Below, in pieces: positions 48,710-60,740 of a stretch of 64,000 bases of DNA. The stretch spans positions 205,478-269,477 of the forward strand of contig JAQGBZ010000048.1 of NCBI GenBank assembly GCA_034687125.1, given 5' to 3'. Positions within the stretch are counted from its first letter, which is position 1; each line of letters opens with the position of its first letter. The translations under genes were made by a program, and so were the position numbers. Under the pieces are notes generated by a model that was not told the DNA's origin, did not search any database, and was given only the letters and a program-made list of their open reading frames with translations. The stretch is from Neelides folsomi (taxonomy: Eukaryota; Arthropoda; Collembola; Neelipleona; Neelidae).

Positions 48710-51700
48710 TCAATTTATTTGATCAAGACGACGGTAAAAGAGGACGTAAGGGTTAGAGGCCAAAACTTCTGTTTCTGTCTTACTTCGACAATGAGAATCA
48801 GAAGCGTAGAACCATCCTTTCTCCCTATAAAAAATTCAGATTCATTATCTAATTTCACTTTTAAATACTATTATAAAACCATCAGGAACGTTCATATTTT
48901 AACGTTAAATCTATAATTAATAGTTAAACTATGGTTTAATTTACGTTTTAACGTGAGCAACATAATGACCAAAATGCATGGAACCAGAATGTTCAACGAG
49001 GGCGAAAAGTCCATATCTTGCACTTCCGTCGGCGACCAGCGCAGAAGGTTCACAATAATTGGCCATGTCCAAGAAGGGAGGAAAAGCCACGTGGTTGGAA
49101 ATTTTGCTTGTTCCACGACCGGACATTCCGAATCGCTTCAAGTGAACCTGAAGATTGTTAGGTAATTTGGAAATGAGCTGTTGACGGGTGCAGGGACAAC
49201 GAATGGTTTCTTTCTTGTCACTTTCCACCGACTCGCTGAATCCTTCATCGCTTCCACTCACGGAACGCTGAAACAACAAAATTCAATTAAACATTTACGT
49301 TTACATTCATAACATTTTTAAAGTAGTTTGAAATTTTGGATTATTGTTTAATTTGTAAATTGTTAATTACAACGTCAGCTTCTTCATCTGAGTTTTCTTC
49401 TTCGTTTGAATCAATTGGGTTATTGTTATTTGGAGCATTACACTTGTCACATTCTACCATGTCTGGCCCATCGAGAGTTTCGGGACGGACAAAAGCAGAA
49501 AGGCAATCTTCGACCGATTCTAAATTTTAATTTAAATAAACTCGTTTGTATTAAAAATTATATTTTGTATAAAGAATCAATTAATTAACCTTGCATATTT
49601 AATTTTATTCACTTACTATTTATCACAAATTCACTTTCTCCCCATTCTGGATTATTGTCTCCTTTTTCTCGACGCTGTAAATTACGATTAATAACCTAAT
49701 TAAATATTGAATACACCATATTCTATAAATGTATATCTGTAGATTGATTTTTAATGAAATGGATAATTTGTGTAAAATTGTGATTTAATTATTTAATGAT
49801 ATTTCGTAATTTACCGTTCTAATGGGCAAGGAAAGGTCGAGAAAGTTTTCATGTGACTTTTTCTCTGCTTTGCAAGTTAAACACGTTTGCGTAATTACAA
49901 GTTCACCACCAAACACCCTAATAATATGAATTATTTTAATTATTAATTACTCCAAGCTAAATAAGCTTAACAGAGGAATTTAATTAATGGATAATTCTGA
50001 AATTACTCATCGACAAATGTTCTATGGGCAAGTCTTCGATCCCAAGCCTTCGATTGCTCCGCGATTGCTGGAGGTGCAGTAGCCGCTTCTTTCCTCTTTA
50101 ATCCATGATGATTTAGAATCGCGAGTCGAAAACTCTGTAATTAAAAACATCTCTAATTAATAAAAAGAAATCAAAGATTTCCAATTTATCAAATTATTCA
50201 CTTACTTTGATTTGTTCTTTCTTGATCGTGTCAAGGAGGCAGCGGATGAACTAAAACGTAAAAATATTAATCCAAATTCTGCTCGATTATTTTATTATAA
50301 TTATTCATTCATTCATATAATAAAATTATAACTAATTAATAATAGTTATTCTGTAATTTACTTCATGTGAGTCATGTTGAGCTCCAAGAGTAAAATGTTT
50401 GTCCATAAGCATTCGAACAGCAGAAGGGCGATGAACTCCAGGACCACCAGCTGAAATGGCCTTTAATGTAACAAAAAGGGCGGAAGAAGCTGGATGACTT
50501 CCAAAATTGACATTAAGAACAACAGGTCCAGAATTGTCTTCCTATTATTATAAAATCAATTTAGAATTAAAGAAAGTACAAAAATAAAATATTCAATATT
50601 CGTTTTTATAAAACCTACATCTGTTTCAATTGGTTCATCAGTTATTTCATTCATTTCGCCATTCACGACTGGTTCTTCTGTTTTATCATCTTCCTCCTAA
50701 TTAGAAATGTTACTGAGATTCCGTCCAAATTTCATTTTAGCTAACTGTACTTTACTGTACATAATTAATGAATGTTTAGTTAATTAAATAATTTAATTCA
50801 CTTACGATAATGTTGAGAAGGAGGGATTCATCGTTGGATAAAAGTCGAACACGCATTGTATTCTCAGAAGTGATGAGCTGCAACTTCTCTAATAATCCTT
50901 CTGTTCTTGCAAGACATCTAAATAATCACAATTTCATAATTATTAATTATTTTAATTATTAATTATGTACCTTAAACATCCATTACATCCATTTTTACGA
51001 CTAAGGTTTTACCGAAAGGAGTATGCTTTTGACATGTATGTTTGTATGTCTGCGTCTGCATCGGTTTTAATTATTTGTTAAGATTATTTCATTCTTTTTA
51101 TTACTCCAACCTCAGTCGTTATTCAATTTTTTAAATTGGTTTTTTATAAGATAATTTAATTATAATGTTCAGTTAAATGAAATCTTACTGTAAAGCAGCA
51201 TTCATATAACACGTGTTCCCAAGATTTTCGAGTCCAACTGGAACTCCTAAAGTTTTTGGCTCCCTTGGTATAAATTCTTGTTCTTCGACATAAACTTTAA
51301 CTTCAACTTCTTGAGGTTGCGGAGGAGGTGGTGGAGGGTAAGCAATAATAATAGGAGATGGTTCATTGGAAACCTTTGGTGGAACCCGAAATTTCTTCAC
51401 AATAGATATTGCTTGGCCCACATTGGGACGGAGTTCCATTTCCCTACTTTCGCATAGCCAGCACCTTCAAAAATAAATTAAATAAAGTCATAATTAAAAT
51501 TATTTAAATCTTTTAACGAGTTCTAATGTTCTAAATTCTCTAAAAAGGCAAATACCCAAGTTAATAAATGATTATTACGAAAATTACCATAAATGTTCTC
51601 CGTCAGTGATAAGGGCATGGGAGTCAGAATGGGGAGTTTCGTAATGAATTTGTGCATGGCCACCTTTTCCATTCTCGTCCCTATTTAAACCATTTAAAAC

Positions 51701-52141
51701 AAATTAATTACTATTTTGCTAATAAAATAAATCATACTATTAGCTAATTAAAATAGTCAATTAAAATAGAATCCGCCCAAAAGAGCAAACAAGGACAATA
51801 AATGGGGTCGAATGACGTGTCAATGACTTCTCACAGCTCATATAACCCTCGACCTTCCCCGAATACATTTAAATGGTATTATTTCACCAAGTTAACGTGG
51901 AATAGGAATAAAATAATAAATACCCGCATCCGATGTGCCCGCATTGAAGACAAACCCAACCCTGAAAAAGAGAAATTTATTAATTTCACAATCATTCAAA
52001 TCTTGGGGATTTTAATACCCTTTCGAATGATTCTTTGCAGTCGTCGATTTTACAGTTTTTGTATTCCGATCTGGCGAAGGCGAGTTGTTTCTTGAGGCAG
52101 GAAGTGTTAACAGCCTTGTGATGCCCGCAGTCAACGACCAT
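48710..52141 (-). CDS. USP16/45: zf-UBP ubiquitin-specific protease, USP16/USP45 type
   Basis: Fourteen exons from 52141-52019 to 48824-48710 (others at 51961-51924, 51680-51588, 51464-51189, 50917-50806, 50696-50619, 50541-50362, 50250-50206, 50134-50007, 49917-49815, 49674-49617, 49519-49371 and 49267-48945), 606 residues. The N-terminal zinc finger of ubiquitin-specific proteases shows CGHH, CKIDDC, WVCLQCGHIGCG and LWCWLC. Then come a proline-rich linker with six prolines, the Cys box VGLENLGNTCYMNAALQCLA (catalytic Cys), QHDSHEFI, GGELVITQTCLTCK, VECDKC, LPNNLQVHLKRFGMSGRG and the His box EHSGSMHFGHYVAHV, ending YVLFYRR. The family removes ubiquitin from histone H2A (USP16) or ERCC1 (USP45). 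It is shorter than human USP16 (about 820), mostly in the insert. It is divergent to NUP37 (390 bp). Confidence 0.92.
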
Positions 52142-52530
52142 CTCGTCCCGAACACAAAACGGAAGAAGGAAAGTTCAAAGAGCCCCAGACTAGAAGAAAA
52201 TGACCAGAGGGCGCAAAGGACGATTTATAACTCCCGCCTCCAAAATCGACAAATTTTAACATCAAAGTCAAACCAAAGATTATTCGGTTTCTTTCGTTTA
52301 CCGAATTTCGGTTAATTCTGTTTTCATATAAATTACAATTTCGAGTCACCCTTTAAAAATTGAACAGATTGAACTTGATTTCAATTAAAGTGGAACGAAT
52401 TGATCGGTGTGTGATTAATTTGAATTGAAGGTAAATAATATATTTATAATATTCTTATAACGAATTAACAAAGTTTATTACAATTAAACTTATAATATAT
52501 TTTGTAATTAATAATTATTATTAAACAGAA
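52142..52530. promoter_or_regulatory. bidirectional promoter between USP16/45 and NUP37
   Basis: Only 389 bp separate the two start codons, so initiation sites for both genes must lie here. The NUP37 ATG at 52531 is preceded by an acceptor-like TTAAACAG (52521-52528) and by a donor-like GAAG|GTAAATAA near 52429-52430, suggesting a short untranslated first exon. No TATA box is obvious. Confidence 0.45.
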
Positions 52531-54104
52531 ATGGCCCTTGGAGAAGAAAGCATGGATTTAAGTCAAACTTATGGATTGGGTGGATCACAATCACAAATGC
52601 AAATGACAAGAGTTTATGAAGAACAAAACAGCACAATTAATTTCGATTCTCCTACCAAATCTCCTGGAAAATATCTCGATTCGTCTCAGCCACAGGCATC
52701 GTTTCCGTTTGAAGAAAAACCGATTGGAATTTTCATCGTAAACCAAGAGTTGGCTGCTGATGTTGTTGCAATTCAATTCTCTCATCATATTACGATCTTC
52801 ACGTTGAAAGAAGGGAAATTAACTACAGTTCAAACTTGCCATGCTCCCAATGATCTCATTGATTGTTTAACTCTTGGACAAAATTCAATCATTGTGGGAA
52901 AAGGAGGAATCCTCAACTATGCATTTACTACTTTTGAAAAACAAAGCAGTATTTATTTTGTAGCTGATAAAGGAAATCAATTAAGAGAAAATTTTACAAC
53001 TTATGAAGAGGATTCAATTGTTCGTTTATTTTTTTAAAACACATAATTTTTTAATTCTAATGCAAATTATCATAAATTTTATTATATCGTTATTTATTCA
53101 AATTCATTAACAATTTCAGATCCAAGAATACAACGATGAAAGTCTGAGTTTTTTCAAATTGGCAATGGACGGAGAAAAGGGGGAATTGATCGCTGCCTTA
53201 ACTGATTCACCAACCTGCGTTGTAATTGACGTCTTGAAAAAGAAACAGAAGGCAACTTTTATCCTCAGAGATTCTGGTAATAAGAAATGAATCTTAAATG
53301 TTTAAATATGAAAATTTTAATGATGGATCATTTATGATGGATCATTTACAATGTTTATAATCTTAATTGCAGTAATTTTAATTATGTTTAAAAGGTATCG
53401 GAGTTTGCTGGCACAAATCCGATCCATTGAAGCTTCTGGTAGCTGAAAGAAGTGGCTGGGTCAAAATGTTTAATGTGATTAAACAAACTCAGATTCTTTC
53501 CATTAACCTTGTATTCGGACCTTTGACCTCGGTTGACTGGTCGCCTTTAAATAGCTTCATGGTTGGTCTTGGAACTCACAACGGAGCTTTCATCGTCGAC
53601 CTTTCCAAACTCAATACGGGGTAAGTAAAAAATGTTAAAAGTTTGTTATTAAAGCACAGAACCTTTTGTTTAAAAGTTAAATGTAATTTAAAGTTTGAAA
53701 ATAAATATATTGTGATTATTATTATATTATGAAATATTTTTTTCTCGGCTTTATAGATCAACTTATTATGATGTTCATTCAAGTTTCACAAGAGCGATCA
53801 AGTTTTCAACTCAGGATCCAAACCTATTTACAACTTTCGGATGCCCCGACAGTGAAGTTAAAATTTATCAACAAAAAATTCGACAGCCCCTTTGGATTCT
53901 AAAGAAAAAGGTATTTAAAATACCTCAGATATTGAGTCAATTTAATAAATACAATCATTTTTATTATAATTTATATTGTTCATGGAAAATAATGGAGTTT
54001 CTTTTTTATAGGAAATGCATGACGCTTGTTGGATGTATGGAACTAATGATTTGCTTGTACTTTGCGGAAAGGAACTTCTTGTTTTCAATTATCCACCAAC
54101 TTAA
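52531..54104 (+). CDS. NUP37: nucleoporin Nup37 (WD-repeat protein)
   Basis: Five exons: 52531-53019, 53120-53276, 53395-53620, 53757-53910 and 54012-54104, 372 residues. Nup37 is the small beta-propeller of the Nup107-160 (Y) complex, binding Nup160. Diagnostic stretches are GVCWHKSDPLKLLVAERSGW (Nup37: GVCWHPEEPFKLMVAE), VDWSPLNSFMVGLGTHNGAF, SFTRAIKFSTQDPNLFTTFG and the final CWMYGTNDLLVLCGKELLVF. The first exon gives a longer N-terminal tail (about 65 residues rich in Ser, Gln and Met) than in vertebrates. The first donor must be read as ATT|GTTCGT to keep frame, which is unusual. The assignment rests on the C-terminal two-thirds; other WD proteins are less likely. Confidence 0.82.
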
Positions 54105-54679
54105 TATATTTCAAATACTACTCATTATGTATTTACAAATGCTCAATTCGAACATTTATTATTTATCGCCTTTTTGGTAACACTAAATCTAAAGACTTAT
54201 AATATATAATTACAACAAACAATAATTATCTTTAAAGCTATCTTTAATTAAGTGATGATTTATAATTTATAATTCTTAATCGAGCATTAAGTTTCAAATG
54301 TCTCATCTGTCTTATTCAAATTTTATATATACTTAAGATTGGAAAAAATTAAGATGACTTGTAATTAAGAAAGATTAATTAATTAAGACTACATAGTTCT
54401 GCATTTGGTTCTGTATGTTAAAACAAAAAGATTGTAATTCACAGTTAAATCTTAAATGATTAAATTAATGAGTTAAAAATGTTATAATATTTTTGTATTC
54501 ATTCTCATTTCTGAAGAATAAATGTTTACAATTTTCCAATAAGCCAGTGGCGATCAATTCTTCACTTATTAGTGTTTGTTGCTAGAGACCTCTTTGTTTG
54601 CATTAATTTATGAAGAATCTGGAAAAGATATAAATCATAAGGTAATGAAGTAATGAATATATTAACTAATAATTTTAAG
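54105..54679. other. short intergenic spacer
   Basis: AT-rich 3' flank of NUP37 and 5' flank of the rhomboid gene. An acceptor-like TTTTAAG directly precedes the rhomboid ATG at 54680, so its leader may be spliced. Confidence 0.45.
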
Positions 54680-56285
54680 ATGTCTTCAGACGGAGTCCAC
54701 AAGGCTACACGAACCGTTCTGAACTTAAGCAGTTGGGCCAAGGAATCCGATGCGCGATTCTTTAAGCATTACATTCCCGAAAAATACTCATTTTTGGAAG
54801 CTTTGATCAACTTCTTTCTCAAGGCTTTAAATGGCTTCATTGTAATCAATTAATTTCATATACCATACATTGAAATAAAAAAAGTACAGTGATTTAACAT
54901 TTAAATTAAATTCTAAATAATTAATTAAATCCATTTTCAGATCGTCTGCTTCATATTTTTCTTCTCTTGCTTTTACGAGTACATGAGTTGGCAAGAATTT
55001 GGAGGAGAATGGCGACTTCCACCGCGACTTAAAACTCGTCAATGGACATTCCAAGATTCCATTTTGGAGGAAATTGATGATTCTTATTACGCTCCCTTCA
55101 TTACTTTCTTTGTCATTCCCAACTTGTTTGTTTACTTGCTTTGGCTCTTCCTCCCATGGAATGTTTCAATTGCCACAATGGTCATGTATTTTGCCAATAC
55201 TCCCGTCTCCCGGCCCATCAAGATCTCAAATATTCAACAAGCTCCGCCGAATGCGAATCTTATGCTAACTCCAACGGAGCTTTTAGAAAGAGAAGTTTCT
55301 CAATTGGGATGGAGTTGGACCAAAGTGCCAATCAGCAACGGAGCGTCTTTGCTGCTCTCGGGATTCTCTCACAATAGTTTTTACAGGATGTTTGCAGATT
55401 TAACATTTTTATGCATTGTTATTCAAGGTAATATTTAACAAAATTATAATTTTTAATTTATTTGGATTTGCTTTAAATTCGTAAATTAATTAATTAAAAT
55501 TAAAATATTGTTTTAATTATTGTAGTTAAATGTAATCCATGTTTAATAACTTTATTAGCTGCTCTGGCTATAATGGGGAACGCCATGTTCTTCACGTTCT
55601 TTGCAGTTTCCACAATTGCAACTGCAATAATTCAAAGCGTCGGTAAACTTCTTCTTGCATGGAATCGTGTTAGTTTTGGTGCTGTAAGTATTCATACACT
55701 TATTAGCATTTTGGTCTTTGTCTTTGAAATTTATCAATTTGTTTAATTTGAAGCAAGGAGGAATTTCCGCAACAATCACTTTAGTGAGACTTGTGATCAT
55801 TGAAAGACATCCATCAGTCGATAAGCTTTTGTGGATTGTAAGCCATTTATTATTTAAATAAATTACAATAAAATATTCAATCGAAATGATTAATTCTACA
55901 GATCGGATAACCATACCAGAAAATAAAACTTTAATTGAACCGTTTACTTTAAATGTAAATAGATCTGGATTGCTTTTTTCTTAAGCGAATTCTTTGCTTA
56001 TTTGGTCAACTACTTGAGCAGCGATTTGGAATTTGACCACACGGAAGATTTGGCCAATGTGTACATGTCAACATTGGGAAACTTGTCAGGGACGCTTATA
56101 GCATAGTAAGGATATAATAATAAAACAGTAATTATAACACCGTTAATTAAAGCCTTTATTTTTATAATGCGTTCATCATCCTCTGGGCGAGGGAGTTTTT
56201 GGAACTGGGAATGAATGAATTTGCTCTCACAAAGTTTCCAAAGAACATGGACATGAAAGAATTCATTAGTGACCAATCATCTTAA
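54680..56285 (+). CDS. PARL-like rhomboid without catalytic residues (pseudoprotease)
   Basis: Six exons: 54680-54841, 54941-55427, 55559-55683, 55754-55837, 55963-56105 and 56153-56285, 377 residues, about seven hydrophobic segments. The order follows mitochondrial PARL: an extra N-terminal helix ending FYEYMSW (PARL: IWQYESL), then ITFFVIPNLFVYLLWLFLPW and VMYFANTPVSR (PARL: AANVLVFCLWRVP, RYFTSNPASK), LLSGFSHNSFYRMFADL (PARL: STFSHFSLWHMAANM), AIMGNAMFFTFFAVSTIATA and FGAQGGISATITL (PARL: GPSLGASGAIMTVL). The GxSG serine is replaced (GAQGG, about 257-261). The last core helix reads STLGNLSG (about 322-329) where PARL has AHLGG, so the catalytic His is also gone. About 45 extra residues precede the FSH motif. 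Rhomboid pseudoproteases usually bind or chaperone membrane clients. Mitochondrial location is inferred from PARL. Confidence 0.72.
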
Positions 56286-57540
56286 ATTATTAAACATTTA
56301 ATTCAAATTGACAAATAACTTTAAAATTATAAATTCACAATTACAGACATTTGAATATTTGGATAACTAACAAATTATAAAACGTATTATACTAATAACA
56401 TGTAAATATTTAGTTAGTATATAGTACACTACCTGTATATGTAATATGTAACGTTTCTCATCCATGTATAAAAACATGTATGATTCATATAAACAAATGA
56501 AAAAGTGCATTCTTTTTCAAACTCAATGAGCACTCAAACATTAATCATAATTATAATAAAAATATAAAGTGTGTTAATAACACCTATACCATAATATAAA
56601 ATAAATGAGACGCAAATAGGAACATAATATGTATGGTATATGTATGGTATATGATATATATATAAAGGGGTGAAAATGTGGTCCATGTGTCAGCTGATTT
56701 GATATGAAAGAAGGTTGACGCAAGAGAGGAAATAAGTCGTGGAGAATCCCATGAGGAAAAAAGAAGTTCATGGGAGTCTCCCACAATTCGACCCACAACG
56801 ACACCAAAAACTCCTCACTCACAGACAAACCAACAAGGTCAAAAGGTTGAAACAACTCACCATTCAACCAGGCAAGAGATTTGAAATTTTATAATAAAAA
56901 AGCTCTGATAACTTTTATATTTAACAATTTCATTTCTTTGACGCAACAAGACACAAAATCACACAATTGACAATTTGGAACATTCTGATATTTCAATAAT
57001 TTTGATTTTTTTAGTTCATTGTGGTTGAATTATTTTTTAAATCAAGGTATCAATTCCTTATTTTTTGTAATTTAAATACTATTAGTACAATTAACAAAAA
57101 CAATAATTTGTTGTTTAGGCTTGATTAGAACGTTAGACACTTTTAATGTATTGTAAGTAATTGTAATGTAATGCATTGGGAATTGTTTGATGTAGGGTTT
57201 GCAGAGCTTTTTTCTTGGTTGTAGTGGTTTTGCGTGTAAATATTTTTGGTATTGGTTGTAGTTGGTGAATTGTTTTAGAATTGCAATGATAGGATGAGCA
57301 GACGTGTGATCTTACGTTTGGTAGAAGGACGTAAATCTGTGCGGATGTCCCTCTTTGAACCTGACCTCGACCCTTTCCCTAAAAACTTAAGAAGAAGAAT
57401 GAGCATTAACATTGGAGGTTACAATTCTTAATTAAACATTTGATTTAATAATCAACTATAGTTAACAAACAAATAAAGTATAGTTGATGCGTAATTACAA
57501 CTTTATTGTTAAAACCAAGTTATTTTTAATGATCTTAGGA
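56286..57540. other. intergenic spacer and PNPO upstream region
   Basis: Contains a TATATG-rich run near 56590-56665 and a GC-richer patch (56690-56880). The PNPO ATG at 57541 follows an acceptor (GATCTTAG, 57531-57538), so an upstream exon, perhaps untranslated, should lie in this stretch. A possible donor-bearing leader is near 57300-57380 but could not be fixed. Confidence 0.4.
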
Positions 57541-58477
57541 ATGCGGAGTGGATATTTGGGAAATGAAGACGCATTTACGGAGGATCAACTTATTGCCAAA
57601 GAACCCTTTGCACAATTTGATGACTGGTTCGCTCTCGCAACGTCAACTCCAGCCATCATTGAACCAAATGCAATGTGTCTCGCAACGGCCACCAAGTGAG
57701 TCAACTAAATGATAACTATAATTTATAATCTACTTATATATTAAATCACTTTTTTATATTTTTCAATTTTAATTAAGAGATGGACGCCCGTCATGTCGAA
57801 TGGTTTTGCTTAAAGGATATGGCGAAGAAGGTTTCAAGTTCTTTACTAACGGAAGTAGCAGAAAAGGAAAAGAATTGGTAATTTAATAATTAATTGCAGA
57901 GTAACCCCGATCAAACTAATTAATAGAATAAATGTAGTCTTTCAATTTAATTATCTAAATTTAAAAATAGAATATAAAATAATAAAATAACGTAATGGTG
58001 TTGATTTTATAACAGGCTTTTACATTGATTATTAACATTTTTATTGCTATTTAGAAGGAAAATGGGTGGGCGGCTTTGAATTTCCATTGGGAGCCGCTCC
58101 GACGGTGCGTTCGGATTGAAGGCCAAGTGGAAGAATTAAGCGTTGAAGAATCCACAGAATATTTTGAATCTCGACCCTTGACCAGTCAAGTTGGAGCTTA
58201 CATAAGTCGCCAAAGCTCCGTTGTTGAAAGTCGTGAAGTTTTGCTGGAAAGGGAGAAAGCAGCGCTTGAAAATGTTTGCGAAGGTCGTGGGCCCGGGAAG
58301 CCATCCGATTGGGGCGGATTCATCGTCGTCCCACACACCATTGAATTTTGGCAGGGCCAAACAAACCGAATTCATGACCGGATTAGATTTAGGAAATTTG
58401 TCGAAGGTCAACCGGTCGACTCCAAAGTGACTCATATGGGTGATAAAGGTTGGGTCTTTGAGAGGCTCGAACCATAA
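57541..58477 (+). CDS. PNPO: pyridoxine-5'-phosphate oxidase
   Basis: Three exons: 57541-57695, 57778-57877 and 58055-58477, 225 residues. The FMN enzyme oxidises pyridoxine or pyridoxamine 5'-phosphate to pyridoxal 5'-phosphate, the last step of the vitamin B6 salvage pathway. [12 protein letters not shown] matches the family start (MRKSYRGDREAF). FMN- and substrate-binding blocks are [66 protein letters not shown] and [18 protein letters not shown], and it ends WVFERLEP as the family does (WLYERLAP). Full length for the core enzyme. The frame is open upstream of the ATG to 57484, so an N-terminal extension cannot be excluded. A tiny palindromic element lies 164 bp after the stop. Confidence 0.96.
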
Positions 58478-58989
58478 CCTAACTAAATGTGAATCTCACT
58501 TTTTATTTCTCTTTTAAATGAAAACAATGTGATGAATTTGACAAAATATTTAATTGTGTGGTTTTAATGTTAATTGATATTTAATTATGAATTAAAGATA
58601 TTTAGTGTTCAAATTCTTTTAATTTCTCCATACTCATATACAAGGTGGCCTCTAACTCGGGGCCACCCTGTATATCGGCATTGCATATATCACAATCTTA
58701 GTTCACAACTCCAAAATTTTGAATCTCTGTAGATACATTTGATATAATTGTATGCGATTTACAAAACAAACAAAAATCCGAGAATTCAAAGTTTATGCGC
58801 AAAGAAGCAAAGTCGCATTTGATAGTTTATCATGTAAAATTTTAAATAAGGTTAAAAATTAAACAGTTAAATCAATAAAAAATTGGCATTATTATAAATG
58901 AAAACGACCAAATTAAAATTTCCCTCATTAAAAGCTTTAAATAAATCCTATCAAAATTTTTCATAATTCAATCAAATAAAGTTTGGCCA
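58478..58989. other. spacer between PNPO and scramblase genes
   Basis: Holds the PNPO 3' flank with ATTAAA/AATAAA-like signals, a 30-bp palindrome (58641-58670) and the scramblase 5' flank. No other gene seen. Confidence 0.5.
58641..58670. mobile_element. 30-bp palindromic remnant of the TA-flanked MITE family
   Basis: CAAGGTGGCC, a 10-base centre and GGCCACCCTG, flanked by TA (58639-58640, 58671-58672). The ends match those of the 75-bp elements at 8580 and 13596, but almost all of the interior is missing. It can form a short hairpin and probably lies in the PNPO 3' UTR. Confidence 0.65.
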
Positions 58990-60471
58990 ATGGAAGGGTC
59001 GGCCGGTTCGACTCGTCCTCTTGTCACCAGTTCAGAAAATGACTTCAAAAATGTCCCAAGCATAAGCGGAGGAAATCCACTTTCTTCAGGATTAAGTAAA
59101 AAGATTTAATTTAAGATTCTCACAAATTGCTTTAATCATAAATGCATAATTATTTAATTAGTGGAACTAGTTAATTAAGCAAAATATTTTTAATTGAAAC
59201 AGAAATCCGAAAAACGTTCGAGAATGAAGTTGGCGAGAGATCCAAAGATGATTCGTACGAAGGCGAAGGCGAAGTTCAACTTTTGACATCTCAGCTCTCA
59301 ATTGGCCGTCTCGCCTCTTTCAAACTCTCATCTTACATCTCTTTAATGGAAACATTCACTTATAATGAAAGTGTGAAATTATGATATTATTATGAAATTA
59401 TTAAAATCCCACATTAAATAACATTGAGAGAATTAAGACATTAACAATCGCATAGTAATCTTTAAGTAAATTAATTAATGATTATATGAGTAAAAGAGTA
59501 TTTTCGCTAATTGAAACAATGTTTGCAGAATATGAAAAATGTTTCCAATTGACCATCTATGATCAAAACCGTTCACGAATTTTTGTGGGAAAAGAAGAAC
59601 AACTCATTGTGCCATTTTATTTGGCCCCTTTTAAATCTTTCATGAGATTTACGTTTAATCTCTTTGATCCAGATGGAAATTTGGTCATTTACATTAAAGG
59701 GAAACTTGGCGGTTGTTGTGCTAAAACTGTAAGAAATAATTTTTGATTTATAATTAACAGTTAACAGTTAATATAAGCTACTTATTATTTTAGCTAAATA
59801 ACGATTTATTGTAAAAATTAATTCATGAATTCGCAATGTTATTGTTCCTATTTGCTTTGCTTTTAGAGATTTGACATTTACCTCGTGAATGAACGAATAG
59901 ACTCAGAGTGCAAGCGGAATGAAGGTGAAATTGTGATCATACGAGATTCAATGTTTATCGGAACGATTTACGAAAAGTTTGGAAATCTGAAATGTCCGTG
60001 TTGTGCCAAGTCGTCAAATAAAGACAACGTCTGCTACACAGTTTGCAACATGGAGGAAAAGCCAGTGATGGAAATCTTCAGTTCGGAAAAATTGCAAGAA
60101 ATGAAGAAGGAGGAAGGAAAACTGCAACGGGGATTCTTTGACGTTTACGTGAAAGATGGAACGCCGGTGGCGCGAATTGGAATGATGAAAGTAGTAAAAG
60201 AAGATTCACAAGTCACTCATTTTGTTCCCGATTCAGCACTTGGAATTTCTTATTTGGACGATGAACTCGAAGTCATTATGAGAACTCTGATCTTAGGAGC
60301 GGCCATTTTAATTGTAATTAATTTCATAATTAATGTAATTAATTACAGTTTTATAATTCCAATTTAAAAACAAAGATTTATAATGCTTTATTTTAATAGG
60401 ATTACCAATTGTACCGGGGAAAGTTCCAGCAAGTTGATAAAGCTGATAAAACTAACTTTGACGAATCTTAA
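58990..60471 (+). CDS. PLSCR: phospholipid scramblase
   Basis: Five exons: 58990-59095, 59203-59370, 59529-59728, 59867-60313 and 60400-60471, 330 residues. The N-terminal 75 residues are Ser/Gly-rich without the long proline-rich region of PLSCR1. The scramblase domain starts SLMETFTYNEKYEKCFQLTI (PLSCR1: LLEAFTGFETNNKYEIKNSL). It continues with GGCC, LKCPCCAK and VCYTVCNMEEKPVMEIF, then the calcium-site region PDSALGISYLDDELEV and the single C-terminal helix MRTLILGAAILIDYQLYRGK. Type II plasma-membrane or endomembrane protein linked to calcium-dependent lipid scrambling. The long palmitoylated cysteine cluster of PLSCR1 is reduced to GGCC and CPCC. The exon 3 acceptor (GTTTGCAG) was chosen by frame and homology. 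Confidence 0.88.
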
Positions 60472-60740
60472 ATATTTACCTAAATGATTAACCATTTTGT
60501 TATATAATAAATAATAGTATACAATAGTTAAAATTGATTTTTTTGTTAAGGCTGATTTTTAATAAATTTCCAAAGTCATTTACATAAACTATATTTAATA
60601 AGTTTTAGATACTTTACTTGCATGCCATTCAAGATTACAAATTACAACTATTTGTAATTGATGAGAAAAGTGTTACAGATATATTATTTATGTAAGGATT
60701 AACCCTTAAATATAATTTAAATCTTTTAAGATAATTTTGA

